Shown here one piece after another: positions 1-5,809 of a DNA stretch of 8,249 nucleotides. Origin of the DNA: Candidatus Zipacnadia bacterium (lineage in GTDB: Bacteria; Armatimonadota; Zipacnadia; Zipacnadales; Zipacnadaceae); assembly GCA_029821455.1 (NCBI GenBank), contig JALGTI010000121.1, positions 1 through 8,249 on the forward strand. The letters are read 5' to 3'. The first letter of the stretch is position 1; every line of letters begins with the position of its first letter. Under the pieces are notes generated by a model. That model had not been told where the DNA came from. It saw only the letters and a program-made list of their open reading frames with translations, and made no database searches. Both the position numbers and the translations under genes were made by a program.

Positions 1-854
1 CCGATGAGGCCCTTGAAGACCGCAGTCTGCGGCACCTGGGCCGGCCAGTCGCCGCTTTCAAGCTGGCCGATAGTCAGAGGCGCCGGGTTTGGGTGAACAT
101 CAAATAGGGGGTACTTGCCCCGCGACTCCTCAAGCATCCGTGCATGATAGTCCTTGAACGCGTCAATGACCTCGATAGCCTTGTACAGGGCGCTGACCAC
201 GCCGCTCTGAGCACCGCTGTGGCCCGCCTGCCCATACGTGGTCACCTCGAACCAGACCGCCCCGCGTATCTGCGGGTAGATAGTGAAGTTGCTGGGCTCC
301 ATATTGACGGCGAAGTCGCCCATCGGATTGGTGCGCACCGCCGCCACCGTGCCATTGCCACCGACCTCCTCCTCGATGACAAAGTGTATCTCGATGTCGC
401 CGGGAAGCTCGATGTCCAGATCATTGAGCAGTTGCAGCAGCATCACCAGAGTCGCTATCTGTCCCTTGGCATCGCATGCGCCGCGACCGTATATGGCTCC
501 ATCTTCAATGTATGGATCGAAGGGCCGCTTGTGCTGGCGGCTGGGTGGGACCACATCTTGGTGGGTATTGAACAGCACCTTGCTGCCTGTGCCCTTGCCT
601 TGCTTGATGATATGCACATTGGGCCGATCGCCATATTCGAGGTCCTTGACGGGGAATGAATAGTCGGGGTCGTTCTTTATGTCTTCAGTGACCGGCTGCG
701 CCTCGACCACATCCGCCAGCCCTGACAGCCGTTCCAGCAGATACTCTGCCACAGGTTTTTCATCCCCTGCCACGCTGGGGATGCGGATCAGGTCACAAAG
801 CAGCTCTGTGACAGCTTCTGTTTGGGTATCGAGGTAGGATTTCACATCAGCCAT
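1..854 (-). CDS. M20-family metallopeptidase (ArgE/DapE/dipeptidase type), C-terminus off the window
   Basis: This partial gene runs off the left edge; 284 codons are visible from the ATG at 854. An AAGGAG ribosome-binding site lies 7 bases upstream (862-867), so the start is secure. The protein looks like a di-zinc M20 amidohydrolase, a cytoplasmic family that cleaves peptide or N-acyl amide bonds. Visible motifs are NTHQDVVP (metal ligand H98, D100), GRGACDAKG (bridging D128), IEEEVGG (catalytic E162 and metal ligand E163) and NMEP (E186). GQAGHSG follows in the dimerisation (lid) domain. The remaining C-terminal metal-binding histidine would lie beyond the window. The usual length is 380-480 residues, so roughly a third is missing. 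Substrate (dipeptide, acetyl-ornithine or succinyl-diaminopimelate) cannot be decided. The gene follows the dual-OB gene by 67 bases on the same strand and may be co-transcribed, but its GC content matches the host better than the cassette does. Confidence 0.93.
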   Translation of the reverse strand, partial: MADVKSYLDTQTEAVTELLCDLIRIPSVAGDEKPVAEYLLERLSGLADVVEAQPVTEDIKNDPDYSFPVKDLEYGDRPNVHIIKQGKGTGSKVLFNTHQDVVPPSRQHKRPFDPYIEDGAIYGRGACDAKGQIATLVMLLQLLNDLDIELPGDIEIHFVIEEEVGGNGTVAAVRTNPMGDFAVNMEPSNFTIYPQIRGAVWFEVTTYGQAGHSGAQSGVVSALYKAIEVIDAFKDYHARMLEESRGKYPLFDVHPNPAPLTIGQLESGDWPAQVPQTAVFKGLI

Positions 855-921
855 ACGCAGGCTCCTTATGGTCAAGTGGTAGGCTTTCATTCCCTGCCAG
901 GCAGACCATTACCTGCCAGGA

Positions 922-1662
922 CTACAAGGGGGATACCGGAGGCCAATCGAAGCACCTGCCGAGAGGGTCGTCTGCAAAATGAATGTTATTCACCTGAAGC
1001 CAGTGCTTCTTGGGTTCACGTTCTTCATCCTTGGAAAAAGCCCTGGTAAGCCCAACACTCAAGATCGCTTTGGTGTCCTGGGAGAGCTTACGGTCAATTT
1101 TGTGTACGATCTCATGCCTAGGAGTCTTGTCGTCTGCTTCGTACAGGCGAAGGTCGTTGACCGGGACGTTCAGCTTGCGGTCAAGTAGCTCATCTCTGAA
1201 TTCGAGCCTGATACTGTCATGGCGATCTATGGACAATTCACGTTGACCTTTGAAAGCAATGCAGCCCAGGGACACCTGCCCGCAGTTCTCATCAGTGACG
1301 CAGGTAAGGCCCCTACTAATGCGCTCAAGCTTCAATTCTTCGCCGAACACTGCCCCTAGATTCGGTCGACAAATGCGTTGAAGCAGGCGCCAGAACTTCG
1401 CCGGACTATAGACGCCCAAATTTCTGCAACGCTTAGCAACGAATTCAAAATCTTCCACACTAGGGGGGTACCCACAGTAAGTGCCAGAGCCTAAGTCAAC
1501 CTCTGCTCCCATTTCGAAAGGGCCGCCATTATGTGCCAATAGCGCCATTTCCAATTGCCCTCGTGACAGGACTGGACGGATATGTTGCATCCGTTGGCTA
1601 ACACCAGCAACGCAGAAGTGCCCCCGGTGCATCCGCGTCAAATGGTTTACGACAATCCGCAC
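922..1662 (-). CDS. Dual OB domain-like protein, last gene of the DUF488 cassette
   Basis: This 246-residue soluble protein has no signal peptide or membrane segment. From memory of the family, the N-terminus (MRIVVNHLTRM, then HIRPVL), the GGPFEMGAEVDLG segment near 46-58 and the C-terminal LSVGLTRAF (201-209) with HWLQVNNIHF (220-229) match proteins named 'dual OB domain-containing'. These are predicted to carry two OB-fold barrels and so perhaps bind nucleic acid; no catalytic residues are recognisable and no function is established. The start is GTG at 1662, with AGGAGGG five bases upstream (1668-1674). That site overlaps the stop codon of the preceding DUF488 gene, so translation is probably coupled. 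There are seven cysteines (17, 63, 79, 98, 121, 127, 134 by my count, plus one near the C-terminus), but no clear zinc-binding pattern. The order with two DUF488 genes suggests joint function. The gene is certain; the family name is recalled, not searched. Confidence 0.8.
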   Translation of the reverse strand: MRIVVNHLTRMHRGHFCVAGVSQRMQHIRPVLSRGQLEMALLAHNGGPFEMGAEVDLGSGTYCGYPPSVEDFEFVAKRCRNLGVYSPAKFWRLLQRICRPNLGAVFGEELKLERISRGLTCVTDENCGQVSLGCIAFKGQRELSIDRHDSIRLEFRDELLDRKLNVPVNDLRLYEADDKTPRHEIVHKIDRKLSQDTKAILSVGLTRAFSKDEEREPKKHWLQVNNIHFADDPLGRCFDWPPVSPL

Positions 1663-1667
1663 GTGAA

Positions 1668-1674
1668 CCCTCCT
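1668..1674 (-). promoter_or_regulatory. Strong ribosome-binding site that sets the GTG start of the dual-OB gene
   Basis: The minus strand reads AGGAGGG, then five bases, then GTG at 1662. The site overlaps the TAG stop of the upstream DUF488 gene (1675-1673), so a ribosome ending there is placed directly on the next start. This is a typical layout for translational coupling. Confidence 0.8.
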
Positions 1675-2107
1675 ACAAGTGCGTAATCTCGATGTCGCCC
1701 CACCTGTCCCTGAGGTATTCTGCTACCAACCGTCTGTGGCACTTATCTGGGTCTGCTTCGCTGCAGAGAAGTACAGTCGGCACTGCGAATAGGTCCCGAT
1801 CTACCACATCCTCAACTGCACGCTCGACCATAACTGCGAGGAATTGCCGCTCGTATTCCTGCCAGTCCTTGGTCTCTCGAAAGTTGTCAATAATCTCCTT
1901 GGTGGGAGCGAGCACACGCAAATGTATGTACTCCGCATCGCAGATCTCCTTGAGGAAAAAAGCGAGGTCATCCTTCTTTGCGAAGGCGGCAAGCTGTGAG
2001 GTGTTGTTGAGTCGTACGTCTACCACCCGTTTGATGCCGGCTTGCCTCAACGCATCGAAGAAGTCTTGTGCTTTTTTTTGGGTAAAACCGACTGTGTAGA
2101 TTTCCAC
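1673..2107 (-). CDS. DUF488 family protein, second copy (NNTSQ subtype)
   Basis: This is a 144-residue soluble DUF488 protein. DUF488 is a widespread family of unknown biochemical function. Diagnostic features are the N-terminal MEIYTVGFTQKK strand, DVRLNNTSQ (30-38), the LAPTKEI segment (66-72), DWQEYE (81-86), and the paired CSE (115-117) and CHR (123-125) motifs. The last two hold cysteine and arginine residues eight positions apart, which are the most conserved part of the family. The start is GTG at 2107, supported by GAGGAG eight bases upstream and by the family's usual beginning just before the YTVGF strand. The first 20 codons overlap the end of the preceding DUF488 gene in another frame. 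The protein differs strongly from its neighbour outside the shared motifs (NNTSQ against IPRS after DVR), so it represents another subfamily rather than a recent duplication. Ten bases separate its stop from the next start. Confidence 0.9.
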   Translation of the reverse strand: MEIYTVGFTQKKAQDFFDALRQAGIKRVVDVRLNNTSQLAAFAKKDDLAFFLKEICDAEYIHLRVLAPTKEIIDNFRETKDWQEYERQFLAVMVERAVEDVVDRDLFAVPTVLLCSEADPDKCHRRLVAEYLRDRWGDIEITHL

Positions 2108-2643
2108 ACTAAGTACTCCTCGTCGTCGAAAAGAGCCTGCTGTCCGCCATCATCATTGCTAGCGAGAATGAGGTCTTGCTCGGTCTCAGCGGTGGCATCG
2201 CTGCGAATATGCTGAACGGGAACCCCACGCTCATCAAGAACCCTGCCCAGGAGGAGCCGACGATGGCAATTTGACGGGTCTTCTTCGCTGCACATAAGAG
2301 CAACTCGGCGTGTCCGGGCAAGCTCAATCAGCCGATCCATCGCTTGCAGGAAGCTCTCGGATGCGGCGATCTTCCAGTAAAGGACAAAACCCTTCGCATC
2401 ATATAACTGAGGGTCTTGAGGTGTCCCGCCAAGTTCATGGCCCATAAAGACGTATCGTATCCCATTAGCGATCAGGGCTTGGCTAAGGCAGTCCTGGTTA
2501 AAATGGTCGGCATAGCCAGAGCGTGGTATTGACCGGACGTCCATCAGTATTTCGATATTGTGGATTTCTAGTAGCCTTATGAAATCCTCGAGGGGGTGAT
2601 TGGAGTGGCCGATTGTGTAGATAACAGGTCCGGAATCTTGCAT
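2047..2643 (-). CDS. DUF488 family protein, first gene of the cassette
   Basis: This is a 198-residue soluble DUF488 protein of unknown biochemical role. The family pattern is clear: VIYTIGHSNH (7-16), MDVRSIPRS (34-42), GHELGG (68-73), CSE (118-120) and CHR (126-128) with the family's eight-residue spacing, then GVPVQHI. The tail QQALFDDEEY followed by WKSTQSV (180-186) looks like the family's usual end, so the reading frame is genuine to near its stop. The last 12 residues are basic (PKKKHKTSSMR). ATG at 2643 is the first start; its ribosome-binding site is weak (GGTGA about six bases upstream), in contrast to the strong ones downstream. Codons 180-198 overlap the next gene in another frame and contain the slippery heptamer described separately. 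A sigma-70-type promoter lies 55-83 bases upstream. Confidence 0.92.
   Translation of the reverse strand: MQDSGPVIYTIGHSNHPLEDFIRLLEIHNIEILMDVRSIPRSGYADHFNQDCLSQALIANGIRYVFMGHELGGTPQDPQLYDAKGFVLYWKIAASESFLQAMDRLIELARTRRVALMCSEEDPSNCHRRLLLGRVLDERGVPVQHIRSDATAETEQDLILASNDDGGQQALFDDEEYLVWKSTQSVLPKKKHKTSSMR
2071..2077 (-). other. A_AAA_AAG slippery heptamer in the gene overlap, possible -1 frameshift site
   Basis: The first DUF488 gene reads CCC AAA AAA AAG CAC here (codons 188-192). The last seven bases of the A8-G run form A_AAA_AAG in the zero frame, the same heptamer and phase as the known E. coli dnaX frameshift site. A -1 shift continues as GCA CAA GAC, which is exactly the frame of the second DUF488 gene (its codons 13-15). 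The fused product would be 191 plus 132 residues. A five-base stem (GATGC/GCATC) begins about 14 bases downstream, farther than usual for a stimulator. No upstream SD-like stimulator at the usual 10-base distance is seen; the nearest, GAGGAG, is about 38 bases away. Confidence 0.4.
2116..2121 (-). promoter_or_regulatory. GAGGAG ribosome-binding site inside the upstream gene, for the second DUF488 gene
   Basis: GAGGAG on the minus strand sits eight bases before the GTG at 2107, within codons of the upstream DUF488 gene that encode the acidic DDEEY stretch. It shows that the downstream gene can start on its own, independently of any frameshift. Confidence 0.8.
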
Positions 2644-2697
2644 TGGGCGTCACCATCTTCACAGCTCGAATGCGCAGGGCTCAACCTATGAACTTAG

Positions 2698-2726
2698 ATT
2701 CTATAAACGCAAGCCGAATCCTTCAA
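2698..2726 (-). promoter_or_regulatory. Putative sigma-70-type promoter of the DUF488 cassette
   Basis: On the minus strand, TTGAAG (2726-2721, four of six matches to TTGACA) and TAGAAT (2703-2698, five of six to TATAAT) are separated by exactly 17 bases. The start of transcription would fall near 2690, leaving a leader of about 47 bases before the ATG at 2643. The 60-base line 2681-2740 is about 37% GC by hand count, the most AT-rich part of the window, which fits a promoter. Confidence 0.6.
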
Positions 2727-2813
2727 ATTGAGCTTGACTAATGCAAGCCCGCAAATGCCGCGAATGGCTACCATGTCGGCCTGGAAAGTCCGTGGCACTC
2801 TCACAACCCAAGC

Positions 2814-2829
2814 AGGGCGCTCTCGCCCT
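2814..2829 (-). terminator. Weak hairpin at the stop codon of the URO-D-like gene
   Basis: AGGGCG and CGCCCT form a perfect six-base stem around an AGAG loop, overlapping the TAG stop at 2830-2828. No T-run follows, so it is at best a weak or factor-assisted terminator. It could instead protect the transcript end, or be chance. Confidence 0.3.
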
Positions 2830-3856
2830 AGTGCAACGCTCTCGCTATCGCCAGCAGGCTCCGGGTGCCGACCGCGTCGGGAATGTTCTCCATTATGCCA
2901 AGCATAAACCGATTGCCCGGCGCGGCCTGTGCCACCAGCTCGCGCGTCACTGCCTCGATCTCCTCATCGTTTGCCAAATGCACCGAGGAGGGGAAGTTAA
3001 CCCACAGTATCTTATCGCCCCAAATCTCCAAAGCCTCATCCAGGCGCACGTCACCATCCGGCGGCGGGTTGTAGGCTTCAACTACGTCCAGCGGCGTGCG
3101 GGCGATTGGGTCGGCAATGTCGCTGAGCAAGCCGTCCAGATGACAGCAGAGCTTCTTGCCAGCCGGATGCAGCGCTGTAGCCGCCTGGTCGTAGTAGGGC
3201 AGGAAATACTCTTCAAACTGGCGTGGGCCGGTGATGGTGGCCGTGATATTGTCCGGGCACCAGAGCAGCTCGAGCGGAGACTCAGCTACAATCTTCCAGA
3301 TCTTGCGCGAGTCCGCCAGCATCAGGTCGAATATGTGGTGCACAACATCCGGGTAATCCAGCAGATCAAAGGTGAGCCGCTCGATGCCCGTGTACTCGAT
3401 CCAGGTTCGCTGGAACGGAGCGCGCGGCATCCAGCCCATCAGCACGCCCCTGTCGCCGGCGGTCTTCACGGCTTCCTCCAAGGCGCCTGCGGCCGGCCTG
3501 TAGGATGTGTGCTCAAGCAGGTAGGCCAGAACCGCATAGTCATCGGGATGCCTTATGTAGTGCTCGACTGTCCAGATGCTGCCATAGCCGCTTTCCTGGC
3601 GAGTGACCTGGCGCAAGTCGCCAACCGGCGTGCTTATGATATACTCGGTGAAGGTGTCGTCAATAGGATGGGAAAACTCTGCGACATTATCAATCGTCGC
3701 TTCATATAGCCAGGGGTGAACCACAATGCCCAGTTCAGGGATGTCCTCGTCATCAAGCCCTATCATCACGTCCCACAGGCCCTTGTAGATGGTGAATGGG
3801 GTGAGGTCAGGCACGCCACCGTTGAGTACAGTTTGGATGCGTTCGCGAAGCGTCAT
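2828..3856 (-). CDS. Uroporphyrinogen decarboxylase (URO-D/MtaA)-like protein
   Basis: This 342-residue cytoplasmic protein matches the URO-D superfamily in length and overall pattern, with its closest look to MtaA/CmuA-type and uncharacterised members rather than haem-pathway HemE. The HemE N-terminal arginine motif (RQAGRY) is absent. Recognisable segments are the opening MTLRERIQTVLNGG with its conserved amphipathic helix, WMPRAPFQ near 142-149, PDNITATITGP (201-211), where related proteins have a D-N/D-x-a pattern, FEEYFLPYY (214-222), and CCHLDGLL (237-244). In corrinoid methyltransferases the last segment is HxCG, with Cys as a zinc ligand; here it is H239-L-D241-G, so zinc-thiol chemistry as in MtaA is doubtful. 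The start is ATG 3856 with AAAGGA nine bases before it; an upstream GTG at 3991 would add 45 unfamily-like residues. The gene stands alone, without corrinoid-protein or methyltransferase partners. Substrate is unknown. Confidence 0.88.
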   Translation of the reverse strand: MTLRERIQTVLNGGVPDLTPFTIYKGLWDVMIGLDDEDIPELGIVVHPWLYEATIDNVAEFSHPIDDTFTEYIISTPVGDLRQVTRQESGYGSIWTVEHYIRHPDDYAVLAYLLEHTSYRPAAGALEEAVKTAGDRGVLMGWMPRAPFQRTWIEYTGIERLTFDLLDYPDVVHHIFDLMLADSRKIWKIVAESPLELLWCPDNITATITGPRQFEEYFLPYYDQAATALHPAGKKLCCHLDGLLSDIADPIARTPLDVVEAYNPPPDGDVRLDEALEIWGDKILWVNFPSSVHLANDEEIEAVTRELVAQAAPGNRFMLGIMENIPDAVGTRSLLAIARALH

Positions 3857-3939
3857 TGCAAGCAATCCTTTAGTGTCGCTGGGCGCAAGGCGGCTTCTGC
3901 TTGGGATGTGTTGCGTGTTACTTAGCCACCCAGGATCAA

Positions 3940-3966
3940 TTGACCTGCCCAGTGGCGCGGTATACG
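3940..3966 (+). promoter_or_regulatory. Possible promoter of the maf-mreBCD cluster, with a small palindrome
   Basis: In the 212-base divergent region (3857-4068), TTGACC (3940-3945, five of six) and TATACG (3961-3966, four of six) are 15 bases apart, shorter than optimal. The -35 element overlaps the eight-base perfect palindrome TCAATTGA (3936-3943), which could be a regulator site or chance. No better promoter is seen for maf, and none for the divergent URO-D-like gene. Confidence 0.3.
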
Positions 3967-4068
3967 AGCGGACATGAAGGGGTCGGGGCACGAGCCGGAG
4001 AAAATAGTCTCAGCGCGATGAAATGATGATCTGAATTGGCACCAGACCGACCCAACAGCCTCAGGAAT

Positions 4069-4701
4069 ATGAAGCCCAAGTCCGGTGAGCCGCTGGCGAA
4101 TGTGCTCTCCTCGGTCACCGAGAAACGGCTGATCCTGGCCTCGGCCTCGCCACGGCGCAGGGAGATCTTGCGCCTGTATGGGGTGCCCTTTGAGGTGCGG
4201 GTCAGCAGCGCTGAACCAACTCTGGGACAGCGCAAGACTCCCGAAGCGACTGCGCGCCACAGCGCCGAGGCCAAGGCCCTTGACATCGCTTCCCGCCATC
4301 CACACCGCCTGGTGCTGGGCGCGGATACCGTAGTGGCTCTCGGTGGGCAGATGCTGGGCAAGCCCCGGGATGTGGAAGAGGCCTGGGCAATGCTGCGCAC
4401 GCTTAGCGGCAATCAGCATCAGGTGTACACAGCCGTGGTACTGGCCATCGGCGACGGCACGGCAGTGCACATCGTTGACCTCAAAACCGTGTCTACCGAC
4501 ATCTGGTTCAGGAACCTCGACGAAGCTGCGATAGAATGGTACGTCAGCACCGGCGAACCCTTTGACAAGGCCGGGGCCTATGGGATTCAGGGCGAGGGCG
4601 GGAAACTGATTGCGGGGATCAGCGGTTCGTATTATAATGTTGTGGGTTTACCGATTGGCGAGGTATTCAGGATGCTGCGTCGGGTGGGTTGGCGCGACTG
4701 A
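4069..4701 (+). CDS. maf: Maf-type nucleoside triphosphate pyrophosphatase
   Basis: Maf proteins hydrolyse non-canonical or selected nucleotides (dTTP, UTP, modified NTPs) to monophosphates, and were first noted as septum-formation inhibitors. Family motifs are clear: LILASASPRR (21-30), LGADTVVA (83-90) with the catalytic D86, LGKPRD (96-101), LSGNQHQVYTAV (112-123), and GEPFDKAGAYGIQG (162-175) with conserved D166 and K167. From ATG 4069 the protein has 210 residues, slightly longer than the usual 185-200 because about 18 residues precede the first strand. The start is uncertain: AGGA lies only two bases before this ATG, a TTG at 4036 would add 11 residues, and GTG 4102 would remove 11. It is the first gene of the plus-strand cluster and lies 40 bases before mreB, a classic maf-mre neighbourhood. 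Confidence 0.93.
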   Translation: MKPKSGEPLANVLSSVTEKRLILASASPRRREILRLYGVPFEVRVSSAEPTLGQRKTPEATARHSAEAKALDIASRHPHRLVLGADTVVALGGQMLGKPRDVEEAWAMLRTLSGNQHQVYTAVVLAIGDGTAVHIVDLKTVSTDIWFRNLDEAAIEWYVSTGEPFDKAGAYGIQGEGGKLIAGISGSYYNVVGLPIGEVFRMLRRVGWRD

Positions 4702-4741
4702 CCGGCCCACCAATCATCCTCCCCACCTCCAGGGAGACTAA

Positions 4742-5791
4742 ATGCGAATCGATGTGCTAAACAATCGCCTGCGGCCGCTGATGCAGTGGCTGTCCCTGTT
4801 CTCGGCCGATATGGGCATAGACCTGGGGACAGCCAACACCCTTGTGCACGTCAGGGGCCGGGGCATTGTGCTGCGCGAGCCCTCGGTGGTGGCGATAGAT
4901 AACGCCACCGGGCAGGTGCTGGCTGTCGGGAACGACGCCAAACGAATGGTCGGGCGCACTCCTGCTCGCATCAATGCCATCCGTCCGCTCAAGAATGGCG
5001 TCATCGCTGATTTCGACATCACCGAGGCGATGCTGCGACATTTCATCCGCGTTGTGCACCAGCGCCAGTGGTGGGTACACCCTCGCATCGTGGTCGGAGT
5101 GCCCGCCGGGGTCACAGATGTGGAAAAGCGGGCCGTGGAGGATGCCGCTCGGCAGGCCGGAGCGTGGCACATCGAGCTAATTGATGAACCGATGGCCGCC
5201 GCCATCGGTGCTGGCCTGGCGGTCAGTGAGCCGGTTGGTAATATGATTGTTGACATTGGTGGTGGCACTACCGAAGTAGCCGTCATCTCCCTGGGCGGCA
5301 TCTGCACCCAACGTTCCATCCGCATCGCCAGCGAGGAGATTGATGAGGCCATCGCCGTCCATATCAGACGGGACCTGAACCTCTACATCGGCGAGAGCAC
5401 TGCCGAGGAGATCAAGATTCGCATCGGCTCAGCCTACCCGCGGCCAGATGAGGATGTGATGGAGGTACGCGGCAAAGACCTGTTGACCGGCCTACCCAAA
5501 AGCATCCAACTTAGCTCCGGCGAGGTGCGCGAGGCCATCGGCGAGCCGCTCGCCGCCCTCGTCGAGATTGTAAAGGAGACATTGGACACCACGCCGCCAG
5601 AGCTAGCCGCCGATGTTATGAGTCGCGGCATTGTTCTGGCAGGGGGTGGCGCACTGCTGCGCGGGTTGGATCAACTCATCAGCGCCGAGACCGACATTCC
5701 GGTGTACCTGGCTGAGGACCCGCTCACTTGCGTGGTCATGGGTACAGCGCGCTACCTGGAAGAACTCGATGGCTTCAGCAGTAGCGACTAG
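4742..5791 (+). CDS. mreB: Rod shape-determining protein MreB
   Basis: MreB is the bacterial actin that forms membrane-bound filaments and guides lateral wall synthesis. The 349-residue length is normal. The nucleotide-binding pattern is complete: phosphate-1 loop GIDLGTANTLV (25-35), PSVVAID (48-53), VVGVPAGVTDVEKRA (118-131), LIDEPMAAAIGAGL (147-159), phosphate-2 loop MIVDIGGGTTEVAVIS (168-183), LNLYIGESTAEEIKIRIGSAYP (around 212-233), and adenosine motif GIVLAGGGALLRGL (296-309). The N-terminus is about ten residues longer than in B. subtilis MreB and contains an amphipathic stretch LRPLMQWLSLF (10-20), likely a membrane anchor. The normally glycine-containing AGD segment before DEAI reads ASEEIDEAI (196-204), a small departure. 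The start has AGGGAG five bases upstream (4731-4736). mreC follows after 18 bases. Confidence 0.98.
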   Translation: MRIDVLNNRLRPLMQWLSLFSADMGIDLGTANTLVHVRGRGIVLREPSVVAIDNATGQVLAVGNDAKRMVGRTPARINAIRPLKNGVIADFDITEAMLRHFIRVVHQRQWWVHPRIVVGVPAGVTDVEKRAVEDAARQAGAWHIELIDEPMAAAIGAGLAVSEPVGNMIVDIGGGTTEVAVISLGGICTQRSIRIASEEIDEAIAVHIRRDLNLYIGESTAEEIKIRIGSAYPRPDEDVMEVRGKDLLTGLPKSIQLSSGEVREAIGEPLAALVEIVKETLDTTPPELAADVMSRGIVLAGGGALLRGLDQLISAETDIPVYLAEDPLTCVVMGTARYLEELDGFSSSD

Positions 5792-5797
5792 CTGCTC

Positions 5798-5802
5798 GAA
5801 GG
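5798..5802 (+). promoter_or_regulatory. GAAGG ribosome-binding site favouring the TTG start of mreC
   Basis: GAAGG lies seven bases before TTG 5810, just after the mreB stop at 5791. The in-frame ATG at 5843 has no comparable site upstream, so the rarer TTG is the better supported start. Confidence 0.5.
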
Positions 5803-5809
5803 CGCTGTA

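Noticed and set aside
144..663. Plus-strand open frames across this stretch
   Set aside because: They lie antisense to the M20 peptidase, whose catalytic motifs are intact on the minus strand; the plus-strand translations show no recognisable domain.
893..920. Two copies of CCTGCCAGG 10 bases apart before the M20 gene
   Set aside because: Only two copies in a short gap, with no larger array; the inverted parts leave a one-base loop or a four-base stem, so neither a terminator nor a repeat family can be supported.
2741..3709. Long plus-strand open frame of 322 residues
   Set aside because: It mirrors the URO-D-like gene on the minus strand, as expected in GC-rich coding DNA, and its translation has no family features.
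3857..3991. Upstream GTG start extending the URO-D-like protein by 45 residues
   Set aside because: The added residues do not resemble the family, and ATG 3856 has an AAAGGA site and begins exactly where relatives begin.
3922..4470. Minus-strand open frames opposite maf
   Set aside because: Maf motifs are complete on the plus strand; the minus-strand translations are low in recognisable structure.
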